A DNA stretch of 64,000 nucleotides from Streptomyces liliifuscus (GTDB lineage Bacteria > Actinomycetota > Actinomycetes > Streptomycetales > Streptomycetaceae): NCBI RefSeq assembly GCF_016598615.1, contig NZ_CP066831.1:9176001-9240000 (forward strand), given 5' to 3'. The notes under the pieces are model-generated. The model worked only from the letters and a program-made list of their open reading frames with translations, did not search any database and had not been told where the DNA came from. Made by a program: the position numbers and the translations under genes. Positions 1 through 8,778 of the stretch are shown here, piece after piece; position 1 is the first letter of the stretch; each line of letters starts with the position of its first letter.

Positions 1-1518
1 CTTCCGGCAGACCTCGCCGACCCATTCGGCGAGCAGCGGTCGTCCACCGGGGGACCCGGCGAGGGTGACGACCGTCTCCGCGTGGCCCGCCCTCTTGTAC
101 GTGGGGCAGCCGTGCCGGAAAGCCTGGTGGAAGCGGTGGTCGGCCTCCAGGGCGATGAGATCGCGCCGGTGGTCACGGGCTGCCCACGACACCAGGTTGA
201 GGTTCTGGCCCTCCTCGGGTTCCGCCACCGGTATGCCGAGGGACAACAGCTGGTCGAGGAGGTTCACATCGCCGACGGGGGGCGGCAACAGGCCGCCGGA
301 GGCCTCCAGTTCGGCGCGCAGCCCGTCGGCCATGCGGTCGACGAGTGGATACAGCTCTGCCGGAGTGGGGTAGTAGTGGGCCCGGCACAGCTCCAGGAAT
401 CTGCGGGTCCATCCGGCTGTGCCGTCGGAGGGACGCACGTCCGCGGGCAGGGAGGCGTCGCAGAGTCCGGCGGTGGCACCCGACTTCTCCAACAGGTCCA
501 GCCAGTGCGGCAGTTCCTCCCGCTCCCACTGGGAGGGCATCAGCTCCAGCAGGGTGCCGCGGAAGGCGGGTTCCTGCCGGGTCAGCTCCAGCAGGGCCGG
601 CCGGTGGGCCTTCCACCAGCCGAGCGGTGCCTTGACGGTGCCGGGCAGTGTCAGCATCTCGCGCAGATACGCGACCTCCTCCGCGAGCGCGTTCCGGCCG
701 ACGGCCGCCTTCGCCAGTCTGCGCAGATCACCCGCGCCCGGACTCGACGGAGGCAGCCCGTGCGCGGCCAGGCGCACGAAGAGTCCGCGTACGTGCCGGA
801 ACGCCGTGGCGGCCGGAACCCGGGACGACAGCCCCTTGGCGTAGCTGGAGAGCATCTTCGTCGGCACGGCCTCGCCCAGGGCGAACTCCAGGAACACCGC
901 GTCCATGCGCGCCTCGTCGAACGGCAGCGCGTGCGCCGTCTCGGCCTTGCGCGCGTTGACGAACATCTGGGACGCGTACGCCGTCTCGTCGGCCGCGAGG
1001 AACACCCGGCCCGCCTGCTCGTAGAAGGTCGGCAGGAAGTGCGGTACGGATCCCGCGAGCCGTTCGCCGATCGACTCGTAGGTGGCCCGCGCCTTCTTCG
1101 GCCGGGATTTCGCCGTCCGCGCGACCTTGTTCATCTCCTCGACCAGGGACATGGCCAGGTGGCCGTCCGAAGGGTGATGAACCAGCACCCATTCCGGGAA
1201 GCCCAGTGCCCGCGGGTGTCCGAGACCGACCTCCGTCGGCCCGCCCTCGGGTTCGAGGCCGAGGAAGCCGGCACCTAAGCCCTCTCCCTGCTCGGCGGCG
1301 ACCAGTCGTACGACGATCCGGTCGTCCAGGCCCGGATGCCGGTAGGCCTGCGTGAACATGGGCACGGCCCGGTCGCCGCCCCCGGTCGTTCCCGGGGGCA
1401 GTACCGCGCCGGCCCGCAGCAGCCCCTGAGCCTCCGCCTCAGCCCTTTCCTCGACCTCAGCCTTCGCCACCGCCGTCACATCGCCCCGGGCCGCGTCGCC
1501 GGCCACCGTGTCGTTCAT
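1..1518 (-). CDS. large uncharacterised protein, N-terminal 506 residues, runs off the left edge
   Basis: An open frame runs without a stop from an ATG at 1518 to base 1, so only the first 506 codons are visible. The first 40 residues are rich in Ala and Glu. The rest is helical in character, with a segment reading PHFLPTFYEQAGRVF near residue 165 that I associate with large uncharacterised actinomycete proteins. No catalytic motif, signal peptide or membrane segment is seen. The downstream end of a DUF4132 gene lies 139 bp upstream on the same strand, so the two may work together. Function is not assigned. The long plus-strand frame here (82-1278) is antisense shadow. Confidence 0.75.
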   Translation of the reverse strand, partial: MNDTVAGDAARGDVTAVAKAEVEERAEAEAQGLLRAGAVLPPGTTGGGDRAVPMFTQAYRHPGLDDRIVVRLVAAEQGEGLGAGFLGLEPEGGPTEVGLGHPRALGFPEWVLVHHPSDGHLAMSLVEEMNKVARTAKSRPKKARATYESIGERLAGSVPHFLPTFYEQAGRVFLAADETAYASQMFVNARKAETAHALPFDEARMDAVFLEFALGEAVPTKMLSSYAKGLSSRVPAATAFRHVRGLFVRLAAHGLPPSSPGAGDLRRLAKAAVGRNALAEEVAYLREMLTLPGTVKAPLGWWKAHRPALLELTRQEPAFRGTLLELMPSQWEREELPHWLDLLEKSGATAGLCDASLPADVRPSDGTAGWTRRFLELCRAHYYPTPAELYPLVDRMADGLRAELEASGGLLPPPVGDVNLLDQLLSLGIPVAEPEEGQNLNLVSWAARDHRRDLIALEADHRFHQAFRHGCPTYKRAGHAETVVTLAGSPGGRPLLAEWVGEVCRK

Positions 1519-1657
1519 GATTCCGTGCCTTTCATGGCCGTGCGGCCGGTCCCCGGGGCCCTGCTGATCCGTGTGCGCCCGTCGGTCTCTGTCGTGTGAG
1601 GTGCCCGGGCCACGGCCGTGGCCCCGAGGTGTGTCGCCGTCGGTGCCGCCGTGTCGC

Positions 1658-2524
1658 TCACGCGGTGTGGTCCGCGGCCACGGTGCGGCCGGCGTGCAGG
1701 GCCGCGGCCATGCGCATGCCCTCCGACCACGCCACGGGGCCGACCTCGGACAGCCGGAGCCGGGGGTCCCATCCATGGCGCCAGCTCAGCTCGCCGGTCC
1801 GGCCCTCTTCGTCGTAGTACGGATTGCCGATGTCGACCGACGCGGTGAAGACCCGCCCGGCGTCCCGGATCCGGCCGGTGACGCGGCCGTCGGAGACCTT
1901 GTAGCCGAGCGAAGCGGCGCGGGCGGAGAGGTGGAACCACGAGCTGTACTCGGCGCCGGAGAACTCGGTGACCGTCTCGGCGTCACCGTCGATGTCACCC
2001 GGCTTGTGCCAGGTGGCGCGGTGGATCTGTTCGACGCCCTGGACCACGCCCAACTCGGCCGCGAACACGCGGAGTTCGTCGAGATCCGGGAGCAGGACCG
2101 GGTGGGGCATGGTCACCGTACGGGAGGAGAGGCGGACGGTCTCGCCATCCAGGTTCACCACCCGAAGCTCACCCGAGTCGTCTGCGTCCCGCAGGAAACC
2201 GACCTCGTCCGGCCCCTCGCCGACCACGACCAGGTCACGCAGTGCCGACCGCCACGCCTCGTCGGGCCAGACCCGGGCCAGCAGGCCGGTCGGCACCGGC
2301 AGCGAGGACACCATCCAGTTGTCGACCTGCGCCGCGCACTCCGCCGCGTGCCGGTCCAGCCACTCGGCGAACCGCTGCAGCTCGATCACTTCGGGGCGGT
2401 CCCGTAACTCTCCGGGCAGGGTTCTCGGCTGCCCTGCCGATGATGTCTCCGACGAGGACCGGGCCACTACCCGGCCTTCCACCAGAGCGATCTCATAGGT
2501 GTCGCCCACTGCCAGCCAACCCAT
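1658..2524 (-). CDS. DUF4132 domain protein
   Basis: The 288-residue product starts MGWLAVGDTYEIALVEG, the usual opening of actinomycete DUF4132 proteins. It keeps the family blocks SLPVPTGLLARVWPDEAW and GPVAWSEGMRMAAALHAG near the C-terminus. DUF4132 is related to the C-terminal part of E. coli MolR; its biochemical role is unknown. The ATG at 2524 is chosen because it opens the conserved domain. The 13 extra upstream codons (from 2563) are Arg-rich and do not resemble the family. Its stop is 139 bp before the large uncharacterised gene, so co-transcription is possible. Confidence 0.8.
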   Translation of the reverse strand: MGWLAVGDTYEIALVEGRVVARSSSETSSAGQPRTLPGELRDRPEVIELQRFAEWLDRHAAECAAQVDNWMVSSLPVPTGLLARVWPDEAWRSALRDLVVVGEGPDEVGFLRDADDSGELRVVNLDGETVRLSSRTVTMPHPVLLPDLDELRVFAAELGVVQGVEQIHRATWHKPGDIDGDAETVTEFSGAEYSSWFHLSARAASLGYKVSDGRVTGRIRDAGRVFTASVDIGNPYYDEEGRTGELSWRHGWDPRLRLSEVGPVAWSEGMRMAAALHAGRTVAADHTA

Positions 2525-2678
2525 TGGTCTTCTCTGCCTCTTTCGCCGTTCGGAAACCGGCACAGCGTGGCCGGCGGTCCAAATCGGCCCACCTCACTGT
2601 GACTTCCGCGAAAGATTAGAGGCACCCACTGACAGTTTCCGGCGATCGAGCAGTCCGGAACGGCCGGGTCCTGTCGGC

Positions 2679-3557
2679 CTAGGTCTCGCGCAGCCGTGCG
2701 ATCACGGGGGCGAACGCCTCCATGTTCGGCTCCAGAACCGTCAGATACGAGAACCCGAACCGGTCCCGCTGCGCCCGCACCCGCTCGACGATGTCGTCCA
2801 GGGGCCCCACGAGGACGATCGGCAGCTCCAGGACCTGCTGCTCGGTCAGATGGGGGATGTGGGACAGCCACGGCTGGATCGCCGCACCGGGATCGTCGGT
2901 GACGATGACGATCTGGACCAGCAGGTTCAGCTCGGCGGGCTCCGCGCGCCCGGCGGCCAACTTCCGGTACAGGGCGACCCGTTCGTCGAGCTCCTCCGCC
3001 GAGATCGGCTCCAGCGCACCGCCGTCCCGGGTACGCGCCGCGGTGAACGCCGCGATGTCCGCGTGCTCGGCGGTCAGCCGCAGCATCCGGTCGCCGTTGC
3101 CGCCGATCAGCAGGGGCACGCGCTTCTGCACGGGCTGTGGCTGATGGCCGTCCGAATCGAGGAGCCGCTCCAACTCCGCGACCGTACGCCGGAGATGGTC
3201 CACACGCTCACCCGGCGAACCCCACGGGAGACCCGCCGTCTCGTGCTCCGCCTGTACGTAGCCGGTGCCGAGCCCGAGTTCCAGCCGGCCGCCCGTCAGC
3301 CCGTCCGTCGTGGCCACCTCGCGGGCGAGCAACGCCGGGTTCCAGAACCCCGCGTTGAGCACGAACGTGCCCAGGCGAGGTCGCTCGGTCGCCTCGGCGG
3401 CGGCGACCAGCGCCGGGAAGGGGGCGGGCATGCCGAGGTGGTCCGGGGCCAGGATCACGTCGTAGCCGAGCTCCTCGGCCCGACGGCACTTCGCGCGCCA
3501 TTCGTCGGCGGGTGCAAGGCTCATCAGGTTGACGCCGAAACGGAACGGGCGGGTCAT
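2679..3557 (-). CDS. LLM-class F420-dependent oxidoreductase
   Basis: This 292-residue protein has the luciferase-like monooxygenase fold. It opens with FRFGVNLMSLAPADEW and contains GYDVILAPDHL, the conserved RLELGLGTGYVQAEH segment (about residues 90-105) and VPLLIGGNGDRML near 150. The length and motifs fit the short F420-dependent subfamily, in which reduced F420 rather than FMNH2 is used as hydride donor. The substrate cannot be read from sequence. It is flanked by same-strand genes but separated from the upstream exporter genes by 95 bp holding two copies of GGGACTTGAG, so it may have its own promoter. Confidence 0.85.
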   Translation of the reverse strand: MTRPFRFGVNLMSLAPADEWRAKCRRAEELGYDVILAPDHLGMPAPFPALVAAAEATERPRLGTFVLNAGFWNPALLAREVATTDGLTGGRLELGLGTGYVQAEHETAGLPWGSPGERVDHLRRTVAELERLLDSDGHQPQPVQKRVPLLIGGNGDRMLRLTAEHADIAAFTAARTRDGGALEPISAEELDERVALYRKLAAGRAEPAELNLLVQIVIVTDDPGAAIQPWLSHIPHLTEQQVLELPIVLVGPLDDIVERVRAQRDRFGFSYLTVLEPNMEAFAPVIARLRET

Positions 3558-3559
3558 GA

Positions 3560-3650
3560 ACTCTCCTCACCGGTACGGGACTTGAGCAAGGGACTTGAGT
3601 ACGCCGTGCGGCTTGAGCGGGCCGTGCGCGCAGAGCACGCTCAGCGAGTC
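3560..3650. repeat. short direct repeats GGGACTTGAG before the F420 oxidoreductase
   Basis: GGGACTTGAG occurs twice, about 15 bp apart, with a third partial copy (GCTTGAG) further on, in the gap between the exporter permease stop and the oxidoreductase start. The position suits a binding site for a regulator of the oxidoreductase. No binding protein is known to me. Confidence 0.35.
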
Positions 3651-3652
3651 GG

Positions 3653-6220
3653 TCACTCGTGCGCGATGGCCGCCAGCACATTCATGCGCGACGCACGCAA
3701 CGCCGGCAGCAGCGCCGCCACGATGCCCACGACGGCCGATCCCACGACCACCGCGACAAGAGTCGTCCACGGGATCGCGAGCGCCTTCATGCCCTGCAGA
3801 GCGAGGACCTGCTGCACGCACACACCCCACACGAGCCCGAGCGCGAGCCCGAGAACCGCGCCGAACACGGCGATCACCACCGACTCCAGCCGGATCATCC
3901 GCCGCAACTGCCGCCGGGCGAGCCCGATCGCACGCAGCAGCCCGATCTCCCGGGTGCGCTCCACGACCGACAGGGCGAGGGTGTTGACCACACCGAGCAC
4001 CGCGATGACGATCGCGAGGCCGAGCAGCGCGTACACCAGGTAGAGCAGCACGGCGATCTGATCGTGGATCAGCTTCTTGTAGTCGGCCAGGTCACGCACC
4101 TGCACCTGCGGATACGGGTCGAGCGTCTTGTCGAGGTTCGAGCGCAGGGTGTCGGCGGAGGTGCCGGAGGCCGCGTTCACGTACAGCGCGGAGTCCTGCC
4201 CGCCGGGCACGTACTTCTCGATCGTCCCGAAGCCGACGAACAGCCCGCCCTGTGTGCCGAAACCCTCGGCGGCGTCCTGGTCGGTCAGCGCCCCCACCTT
4301 CAGTTCGGTCTTCCGGCCGCCGGGGAACTCGACGGGGATCGTGCTGCCGAGGCGTACGTCGTGGTCCGCGGCGAAGCCCGCGTCCATGCCGATGCTGCCG
4401 TCCGCGAGCGCGGCGGCCGTGTCGCCCTCGGCGTACGTGATGCGGGCGACCTCGTCGAGCTGCGACTCGTAGCCCGCCGCCGTCGTCTCGACGCGCTTGC
4501 CGTCCGGCAGCCGGACGGCAAGCGGTGTGAACCGCTGCCGTACGACGAGTCCCGCGCCCTCCGTGTCCTGCACCTTCTCGGTGATCTCCTGCGGGAACGG
4601 CAGGAAGTTGGCGTTCTGCACCACGAAGTCGGCGCCCAGCGTCTTGTCGATCTGGTCGTCGAAGGACTTGGACATGGACGCGCTCGCCACGGACATTCCG
4701 CCGACCAGCGCGAGGCCCACCATCAGGGCGGCCGCGGTGGCGCCGGTGCGGCGCGGGTTGCGCAGCGCGTTGCGCTGGCTCATCCGGCCGACCGGGCCGA
4801 ACACGGCGGGGAAGAAGCCGCCGAGGACGCGGATCACCGGCCGGACGAGCAACGGCCCGGCGATGACCGTCGCGATGAGGGTGAGGACGACGCCCAGGCC
4901 CAGCAGGGAGGCGGCGGACCCGGTCTCCGTGGCCGTCGCGCACCCCACGAGTGCGGCGGCGCCCAGCGCGCCGACGATCAGGCCCACCACGGCCCGTATC
5001 CGCAACGGCCGTCCCACACCTGCGATCTCCGCGTCCGCCAGCGCGGCCATCGGCGAAACACCGGCCGCCCGGCGGGCCGGCAGATACGCCGCGACGAAGG
5101 TGACGCCCACGCCGACGACGTACGCCGCGACGGGTGTCGGCCATCCGATGACCATCTCGGCGGTCTTCAGGTTCATGCCGAACAGGCCCATGAGCTCGAT
5201 CAGCCCGATCGCGAGCCCGATGCCCGCGGCCAGACCGAGCGTCGAACCGACCAGGCCCAGCAGCGTCGCCTCCAGCAGCACGGACCGGCGCACCTGCCGT
5301 CGGTCGGCGCCGAGCGCGCGCAACAGGCCCAGTTCACGGGTGCGTTGGGCGATCAGCATGGAGAAGGTGTTGACGATCAGGAAGACCCCGACCAGGACCG
5401 CGATACCGGCGAAGCCGAGCATCACGTACTTGATCACGTCGAGGAATCCGCCCAGTTGGGCTGCGGCGGTCTCGGCCTGCTCGTCCGCGGTCTCCAACTC
5501 GTAGGTGCCCGAGCCGATCTCGGCGGCGATGCGCTGCTTGAGCTGTGCGTCGCTGACGCCTTCCGCCGCGTCCACCTGGATGCTGGTGGCGACGCCCGTC
5601 CGGCCCAGCAGTTCGGCCGGTGCGACCGCCGGGTCGAGGAAGACCAGCGCGGCACCCGGGTTGGTGGTCTTGAAGGTCGCGATGCCGACGACCTTCACCT
5701 TGAACGACCCGGGCTGCGCGATGACCGTGAGGGTGTCACCGATGTCGACGTGCTTCTTGTCGGCCGTGTCCGCGTCGAGGAGCGCCTCGTCGGGGCCGCG
5801 CGGGGCCCGTCCAGAGGTCAGCTCCACGGGGCTGCGCTCGGTGACGTACCAGTCGGCCGCGATGGTGGGCGCGCCCGTGGTCGGGCCGACCGACTTGTTG
5901 TCGCTGTCGACGACGGTGATGTTCTCGACGGACACGTCCGGACGCGCGCGAGTGACCCCGTCGACCTTGCCGATGCGTTCCACGAGGCTCGTGGGCACGG
6001 TCGCGATGGCCCCGGAGGGGATCTGCGAGTCGAGATCCTCCTTCGGCGACACGGTCACGTCGGCCGACGTGGACGCGAACAGCCGGTCGAAGGTGCGCGT
6101 GACCGTGTCCGAGAAGATCAGGCTGCCCGCGACGAACGCCACGGACAGCACGACGGCCAGCGCCGAGAGCAGCAGCCGGCCCTTGTGCGCGAGAAAACTC
6201 CGGAGCGTCGCCTTCAGCAC
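3653..6220 (-). CDS. ABC exporter permease, FtsX/MacB type with duplicated FtsX domains
   Basis: The 855-residue product is an integral membrane subunit of a MacB/LolE-like type VII ABC exporter. It opens VLKATLRSFLAHKGRLL, has one membrane helix (about 15-40), a large extracytoplasmic MacB_PCD-like domain, a three-helix FtsX domain (about 265-400, with the RTRELGLLRALGADRRQ loop), a second external domain and a second FtsX domain at the C-terminus (loop RTREIGLLRAIGLARRQ). The GTG at 6220 is chosen because it is 11 bp after the ATPase stop and begins the transmembrane region. The reading frame stays open a further 151 codons upstream, inside the ATPase gene. It pairs with the ATPase just upstream; substrate unknown. 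Confidence 0.93.
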   Translation of the reverse strand: MLKATLRSFLAHKGRLLLSALAVVLSVAFVAGSLIFSDTVTRTFDRLFASTSADVTVSPKEDLDSQIPSGAIATVPTSLVERIGKVDGVTRARPDVSVENITVVDSDNKSVGPTTGAPTIAADWYVTERSPVELTSGRAPRGPDEALLDADTADKKHVDIGDTLTVIAQPGSFKVKVVGIATFKTTNPGAALVFLDPAVAPAELLGRTGVATSIQVDAAEGVSDAQLKQRIAAEIGSGTYELETADEQAETAAAQLGGFLDVIKYVMLGFAGIAVLVGVFLIVNTFSMLIAQRTRELGLLRALGADRRQVRRSVLLEATLLGLVGSTLGLAAGIGLAIGLIELMGLFGMNLKTAEMVIGWPTPVAAYVVGVGVTFVAAYLPARRAAGVSPMAALADAEIAGVGRPLRIRAVVGLIVGALGAAALVGCATATETGSAASLLGLGVVLTLIATVIAGPLLVRPVIRVLGGFFPAVFGPVGRMSQRNALRNPRRTGATAAALMVGLALVGGMSVASASMSKSFDDQIDKTLGADFVVQNANFLPFPQEITEKVQDTEGAGLVVRQRFTPLAVRLPDGKRVETTAAGYESQLDEVARITYAEGDTAAALADGSIGMDAGFAADHDVRLGSTIPVEFPGGRKTELKVGALTDQDAAEGFGTQGGLFVGFGTIEKYVPGGQDSALYVNAASGTSADTLRSNLDKTLDPYPQVQVRDLADYKKLIHDQIAVLLYLVYALLGLAIVIAVLGVVNTLALSVVERTREIGLLRAIGLARRQLRRMIRLESVVIAVFGAVLGLALGLVWGVCVQQVLALQGMKALAIPWTTLVAVVVGSAVVGIVAALLPALRASRMNVLAAIAHE

Positions 6221-6231
6221 GACAGCCTGCC

Positions 6232-7080
6232 TCAGTCCTTGTCGAGGGCGATGCCCTGGTCGGGAGCGATGCCCTGGCCGGCGGCGCCGTCGCCCTCGAC
6301 CGTCCCGCGAATCGTGTCGAACCTCTTCATGCGTTCCAGCACCGCTTCCGCCGTGGGCCGCGCCATCTCGTCCACGATCCGTCCGTCCCCGAGGAAGAGC
6401 ACCAGGTCGGCGTGGGCGGCGGCGCCCGGATCGTGCGTGACCATGACGACGGTCTGGCCCAGCTCGTCGACCGCGTCCCGCAGGAAGCCGAGCACTTCGA
6501 GTCCGGCCCGTGAGTCGAGGTTGCCCGTCGGCTCGTCCGCGAAGATCAGCTCGGGGCGCGAGGCGAGGGCGCGGGCACAGGCGACGCGCTGCTGCTGCCC
6601 GCCGGAGAGCTGCGCCGGCCGGTGCTTGAGCCGGTCGCGCAGGCCGAGCTGGTCGATGACCTGGTTCAGCCACTTCTCGTCGGCCTTCTTGCCCGCGATG
6701 TCCATGGGCAGCGTGATGTTCTCCGCCGCGTTCAGGGTCGGGATCAGGTTGAACGACTGGAACATGAAGCCGATCCGGTCGCGGCGCAGCTGGGTCAGCT
6801 CGCGCTCCTTCAGCCCGGTGATCTCGGTGTCACCCAGCCACACCTGTCCGGCCGAAACGGTGTCAAGACCCGCCAGGCAGTGCATCAGCGTGGACTTCCC
6901 GGAGCCCGAGGGGCCCATGACCGCGGTGAAGCGTCCGCGCGCGATGTCCACGTCGACCGAGTCGAGGGCGAGCACGGTCGTCTCACCCGATCCGTACGCC
7001 TTGGTGAGGCCGCGGGCGCGGGCCGCGATCCCCTCGGCGTCCGTGCGCCCGAGGGCGTGCTCCGCAGCTGCAGTGGACAA
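6232..7080 (-). CDS. ABC exporter ATPase, MacB/LolD type
   Basis: The 282-residue protein carries Walker A GPSGSGKST (about residue 62), a Q-loop, the signature LSGGQQQRVACARAL, Walker B LIFADEPTGNLDS and the H-loop VMVTHDP, all intact. The DEPTGNLDS form is typical of MacB/LolD ATPases that partner FtsX permeases, as found next door. The start is a TTG at 7080 preceded by GGAGG five bases upstream. A roughly 40-residue C-terminal tail with two similar GQGIAPDQG/GIALDKD units follows the ATPase core. It is probably transcribed from the 196-bp gap at 7081-7276, divergent from the toxin-antitoxin pair. Confidence 0.93.
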   Translation of the reverse strand: MSTAAAEHALGRTDAEGIAARARGLTKAYGSGETTVLALDSVDVDIARGRFTAVMGPSGSGKSTLMHCLAGLDTVSAGQVWLGDTEITGLKERELTQLRRDRIGFMFQSFNLIPTLNAAENITLPMDIAGKKADEKWLNQVIDQLGLRDRLKHRPAQLSGGQQQRVACARALASRPELIFADEPTGNLDSRAGLEVLGFLRDAVDELGQTVVMVTHDPGAAAHADLVLFLGDGRIVDEMARPTAEAVLERMKRFDTIRGTVEGDGAAGQGIAPDQGIALDKD

Positions 7081-7248
7081 GGCCGCCTCCTAGGTGGGAC
7101 TCCGGTGTCCGCGGGCGAGCCTAGTGTGATGCGCGGCACACTTGGTATCCCCCCGAAGTGCCGGTCGTTCTCCGCCGCAGGTCGGTGACCCCGGGATCTG
7201 TGTAAGGGGCACCCTTAGGGGAGGGGTGATTCGGGCCCCCTTGCCTCT

Positions 7249-7268
7249 GCTAGCACATCGGCGCTAGC
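7249..7268. promoter_or_regulatory. inverted repeat, candidate operator of the toxin-antitoxin operon
   Basis: GCTAGC occurs twice, 8 bp apart, ending 8 bp before the antitoxin ATG. Each half is itself palindromic. Ribbon-helix-helix antitoxins commonly bind tandem or inverted short sites over their own promoter, so this is the most likely autoregulatory site. Not experimentally known. Confidence 0.5.
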
Positions 7269-7276
7269 TTCGAGGT

Positions 7277-7504
7277 ATGGCTAAGACCCAGCTGAACGTG
7301 CGCGTGGACGAGGGCACCGCCCGCGCCGCGCGCGAGCGCGCCCTGGCCCGCGGGATGAGCGTCAACCGCTACATCGAGGAGCTGGTCAGACAGGACACCG
7401 GAGAAGCCGGCCACACCTTCGTCGAGGCCGCCGCCGACTTCATGAAGCAGTACGAGTCCGTCTTCGTCGAGGAGTTCGGCGCGGAGCGAGAAGGCCGTCG
7501 CTGA
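7277..7504 (+). CDS. ribbon-helix-helix antitoxin (Arc/CopG-like)
   Basis: A 75-residue protein. The N-terminal strand KTQLNVRVDEGTA followed by AARERALARGMSVNRYIEELV fits the beta-helix-helix DNA-binding fold of Arc/CopG antitoxins. The C-terminal part (HTFVEAAADFMKQYESVFVEEF) would be the toxin-binding helix. The next gene starts 4 bp after its stop and encodes a Fic/Doc-like protein, so this is a typical antitoxin-first operon. GAGGT lies almost directly against the ATG, so initiation may be inefficient or leaderless. Confidence 0.85.
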   Translation: MAKTQLNVRVDEGTARAARERALARGMSVNRYIEELVRQDTGEAGHTFVEAAADFMKQYESVFVEEFGAEREGRR

Positions 7505-7508
7505 GCCC

Positions 7509-7892
7509 TTGAACGAACCCCTGAACATCAGAGTCGACCTCGCCTGGCTCCTCATGGTCGCCGAACAGAAGACGCCGGGCGATCCACAGGTCACCGACTT
7601 CGGCGCACTGGTCGCCGCCGTCGGCCGCCACGAGGCCGAGATCTTCGGCGTCCCCGTCTACGACACCCCGCACACCCGTGCCGCCGCACTGCTCCAGCTC
7701 CTGCTGCACGTGCCGGCACTCGAACGCTCCAACGCGATGTTCGCCATGGCCGTCGCGTACGCCTACCTAGTCGCCAGCGGCCTGAAGGTCGTCACCTCGC
7801 CCGAGCAGGTCCGTGAACTGGCGCGTCTGGTCAAGACCGGCGAGGCCACGGTGGACGACATCGCACGCGAACTGCGCCAGTGGAGTCTGTGA
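7509..7892 (+). CDS. Fic/Doc-family toxin component with degenerate active site
   Basis: The 127-residue product has the length and helical pattern of Doc-type Fic toxins (start TTG at 7509). A residue run ATRAAALLQLLLHVP precedes the place where the Fic catalytic loop HPFxxGNKR should be. Here it reads VPALERSNAMFAMAVAYAYL: the Asn is kept but the Gly-Asn-Lys-Arg pattern is lost, and the catalytic His and final Arg do not align. AMP/phosphate transfer may therefore be lost or altered. It is coupled to the antitoxin gene upstream. In related Streptomyces proteins this divergent loop is, from memory, recurrent, so the gene is probably functional rather than decaying. Confidence 0.75.
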   Translation: MNEPLNIRVDLAWLLMVAEQKTPGDPQVTDFGALVAAVGRHEAEIFGVPVYDTPHTRAAALLQLLLHVPALERSNAMFAMAVAYAYLVASGLKVVTSPEQVRELARLVKTGEATVDDIARELRQWSL

Positions 7893-7947
7893 GCCCCTCG
7901 GAATGCTGAGCCGGGTTCCTGGCCGGACTCCTGAGCCGGACTTCTCA

Positions 7948-7995
7948 GCCGGGTTCCTGAGGCCGGGCAGTCGTCCCCGGCCTCAGGAACCCGGC
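7948..7995. terminator. bidirectional hairpin with a perfect 20-bp stem
   Basis: The arms at 7948-7967 and 7976-7995 are perfectly complementary over 20 bp with an 8-base loop. The hairpin lies between the convergent toxin and methyltransferase genes, and the methyltransferase stop codon at 7983 is inside the right arm. The preceding 50 bp carry diverged tandem copies of the same arm sequence (around GAGCCGGGTTCCTG), suggesting the stem grew by repeat duplication. Confidence 0.75.
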
Positions 7996-8684
7996 GAGCT
8001 CTCGGCCCCGGGCCGACGCGCGGTCCCCAGCACGCAGTACGAAGTCGGCATCCGCGGCCCCTTCTCGGGCACCAACAGCCGACGGTACGGGCCCAGTTCG
8101 TACCCCGCGTCCCTGATCGCGTCCACGGGGTCACGGCTCACATGACAGCCGCCGAAGAGCAGCGGCCACACTGTCCGGTCCAGGACACGCTGACCGGCGT
8201 TCATCGCACGGCCGCCGCCCCTCCCGTGCTCGAAGAACCGCAGCTCACCGCCCGGGCGCAGAACGCGGCGGATCTCGGCGAGGGCCCGCGGCAGGTCTCG
8301 TACGCTGCACAGGACCAGGGACACCACGGCCGCGTCGAAGGCCTCGCTCTTGACCGGGAGCGCCTCCGCGACGCCCGGGACCACGTCGACCGGCACGTCG
8401 GAGCGCAGGGCCGCGGTCACCGCCAACGTCCGCAGACGGCGCTCCGGTTCGATGGCGACGACCTCCGAGACCGTGCTCGGATAGTGGGCGAAGTTCAGTC
8501 CGTTGCCCGCGCCGATCTCGATGACCCGGCCGGAGAGCCCGGCGAGCAGCTCCTCGCGGTGGACGCCGATGGTCGGCTCCGCCGCCACGCTGCACTTGGC
8601 GTAGAAGCGGGCGAACAGCGGGTGGTGAACCGGGTCGGGGGCCGGCTGACCCGTCCTGGTGGTGCTGGAGCCACGCGGTCGCAT
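7983..8684 (-). CDS. class I SAM-dependent methyltransferase
   Basis: The 233-residue protein shows motif I VIEIGAGNGLNF (about residue 55), an acidic residue for the ribose (VVAIEPERRL), motif IV-like FDAAVVSLVLCSV and the post-motif RRVLRPGGELRFFEHG. This is the Methyltransf_11 pattern of UbiE-like enzymes. The substrate is not evident; a small-molecule or lipid target is usual. The ATG at 8684 is chosen because AGGGGAGG precedes it. Earlier in-frame starts lie in GC-rich sequence with no family match. Its stop lies inside the 20-bp hairpin shared with the toxin gene. Confidence 0.85.
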   Translation of the reverse strand: MRPRGSSTTRTGQPAPDPVHHPLFARFYAKCSVAAEPTIGVHREELLAGLSGRVIEIGAGNGLNFAHYPSTVSEVVAIEPERRLRTLAVTAALRSDVPVDVVPGVAEALPVKSEAFDAAVVSLVLCSVRDLPRALAEIRRVLRPGGELRFFEHGRGGGRAMNAGQRVLDRTVWPLLFGGCHVSRDPVDAIRDAGYELGPYRRLLVPEKGPRMPTSYCVLGTARRPGAESSPGS

Positions 8685-8778
8685 GGGGACCTCCCCTGAA
8701 GGTCGGGGCCTACCGCGATTGTCCCCCGGGACGGGCTCGCTCACCCGTTCGCGGGCCGTCCTGTTCGGCGGGCACGGT

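Noticed and set aside
82..1278. 398-codon plus-strand open frame at the left edge
   Set aside because: The minus-strand frame over the same bases has sensible composition and continuous homology-like blocks; the plus frame does not.
4092..5144. minus-strand Arg/Gly-rich frame inside the permease
   Set aside because: Out-of-frame reading of the permease gene.
3659..7093. 1144-codon plus-strand open frame
   Set aside because: It is antisense to the ABC exporter genes, whose motifs are intact. The product is rich in Arg/His/Gly/Gln without any family pattern, as usual for GC-rich shadow frames.
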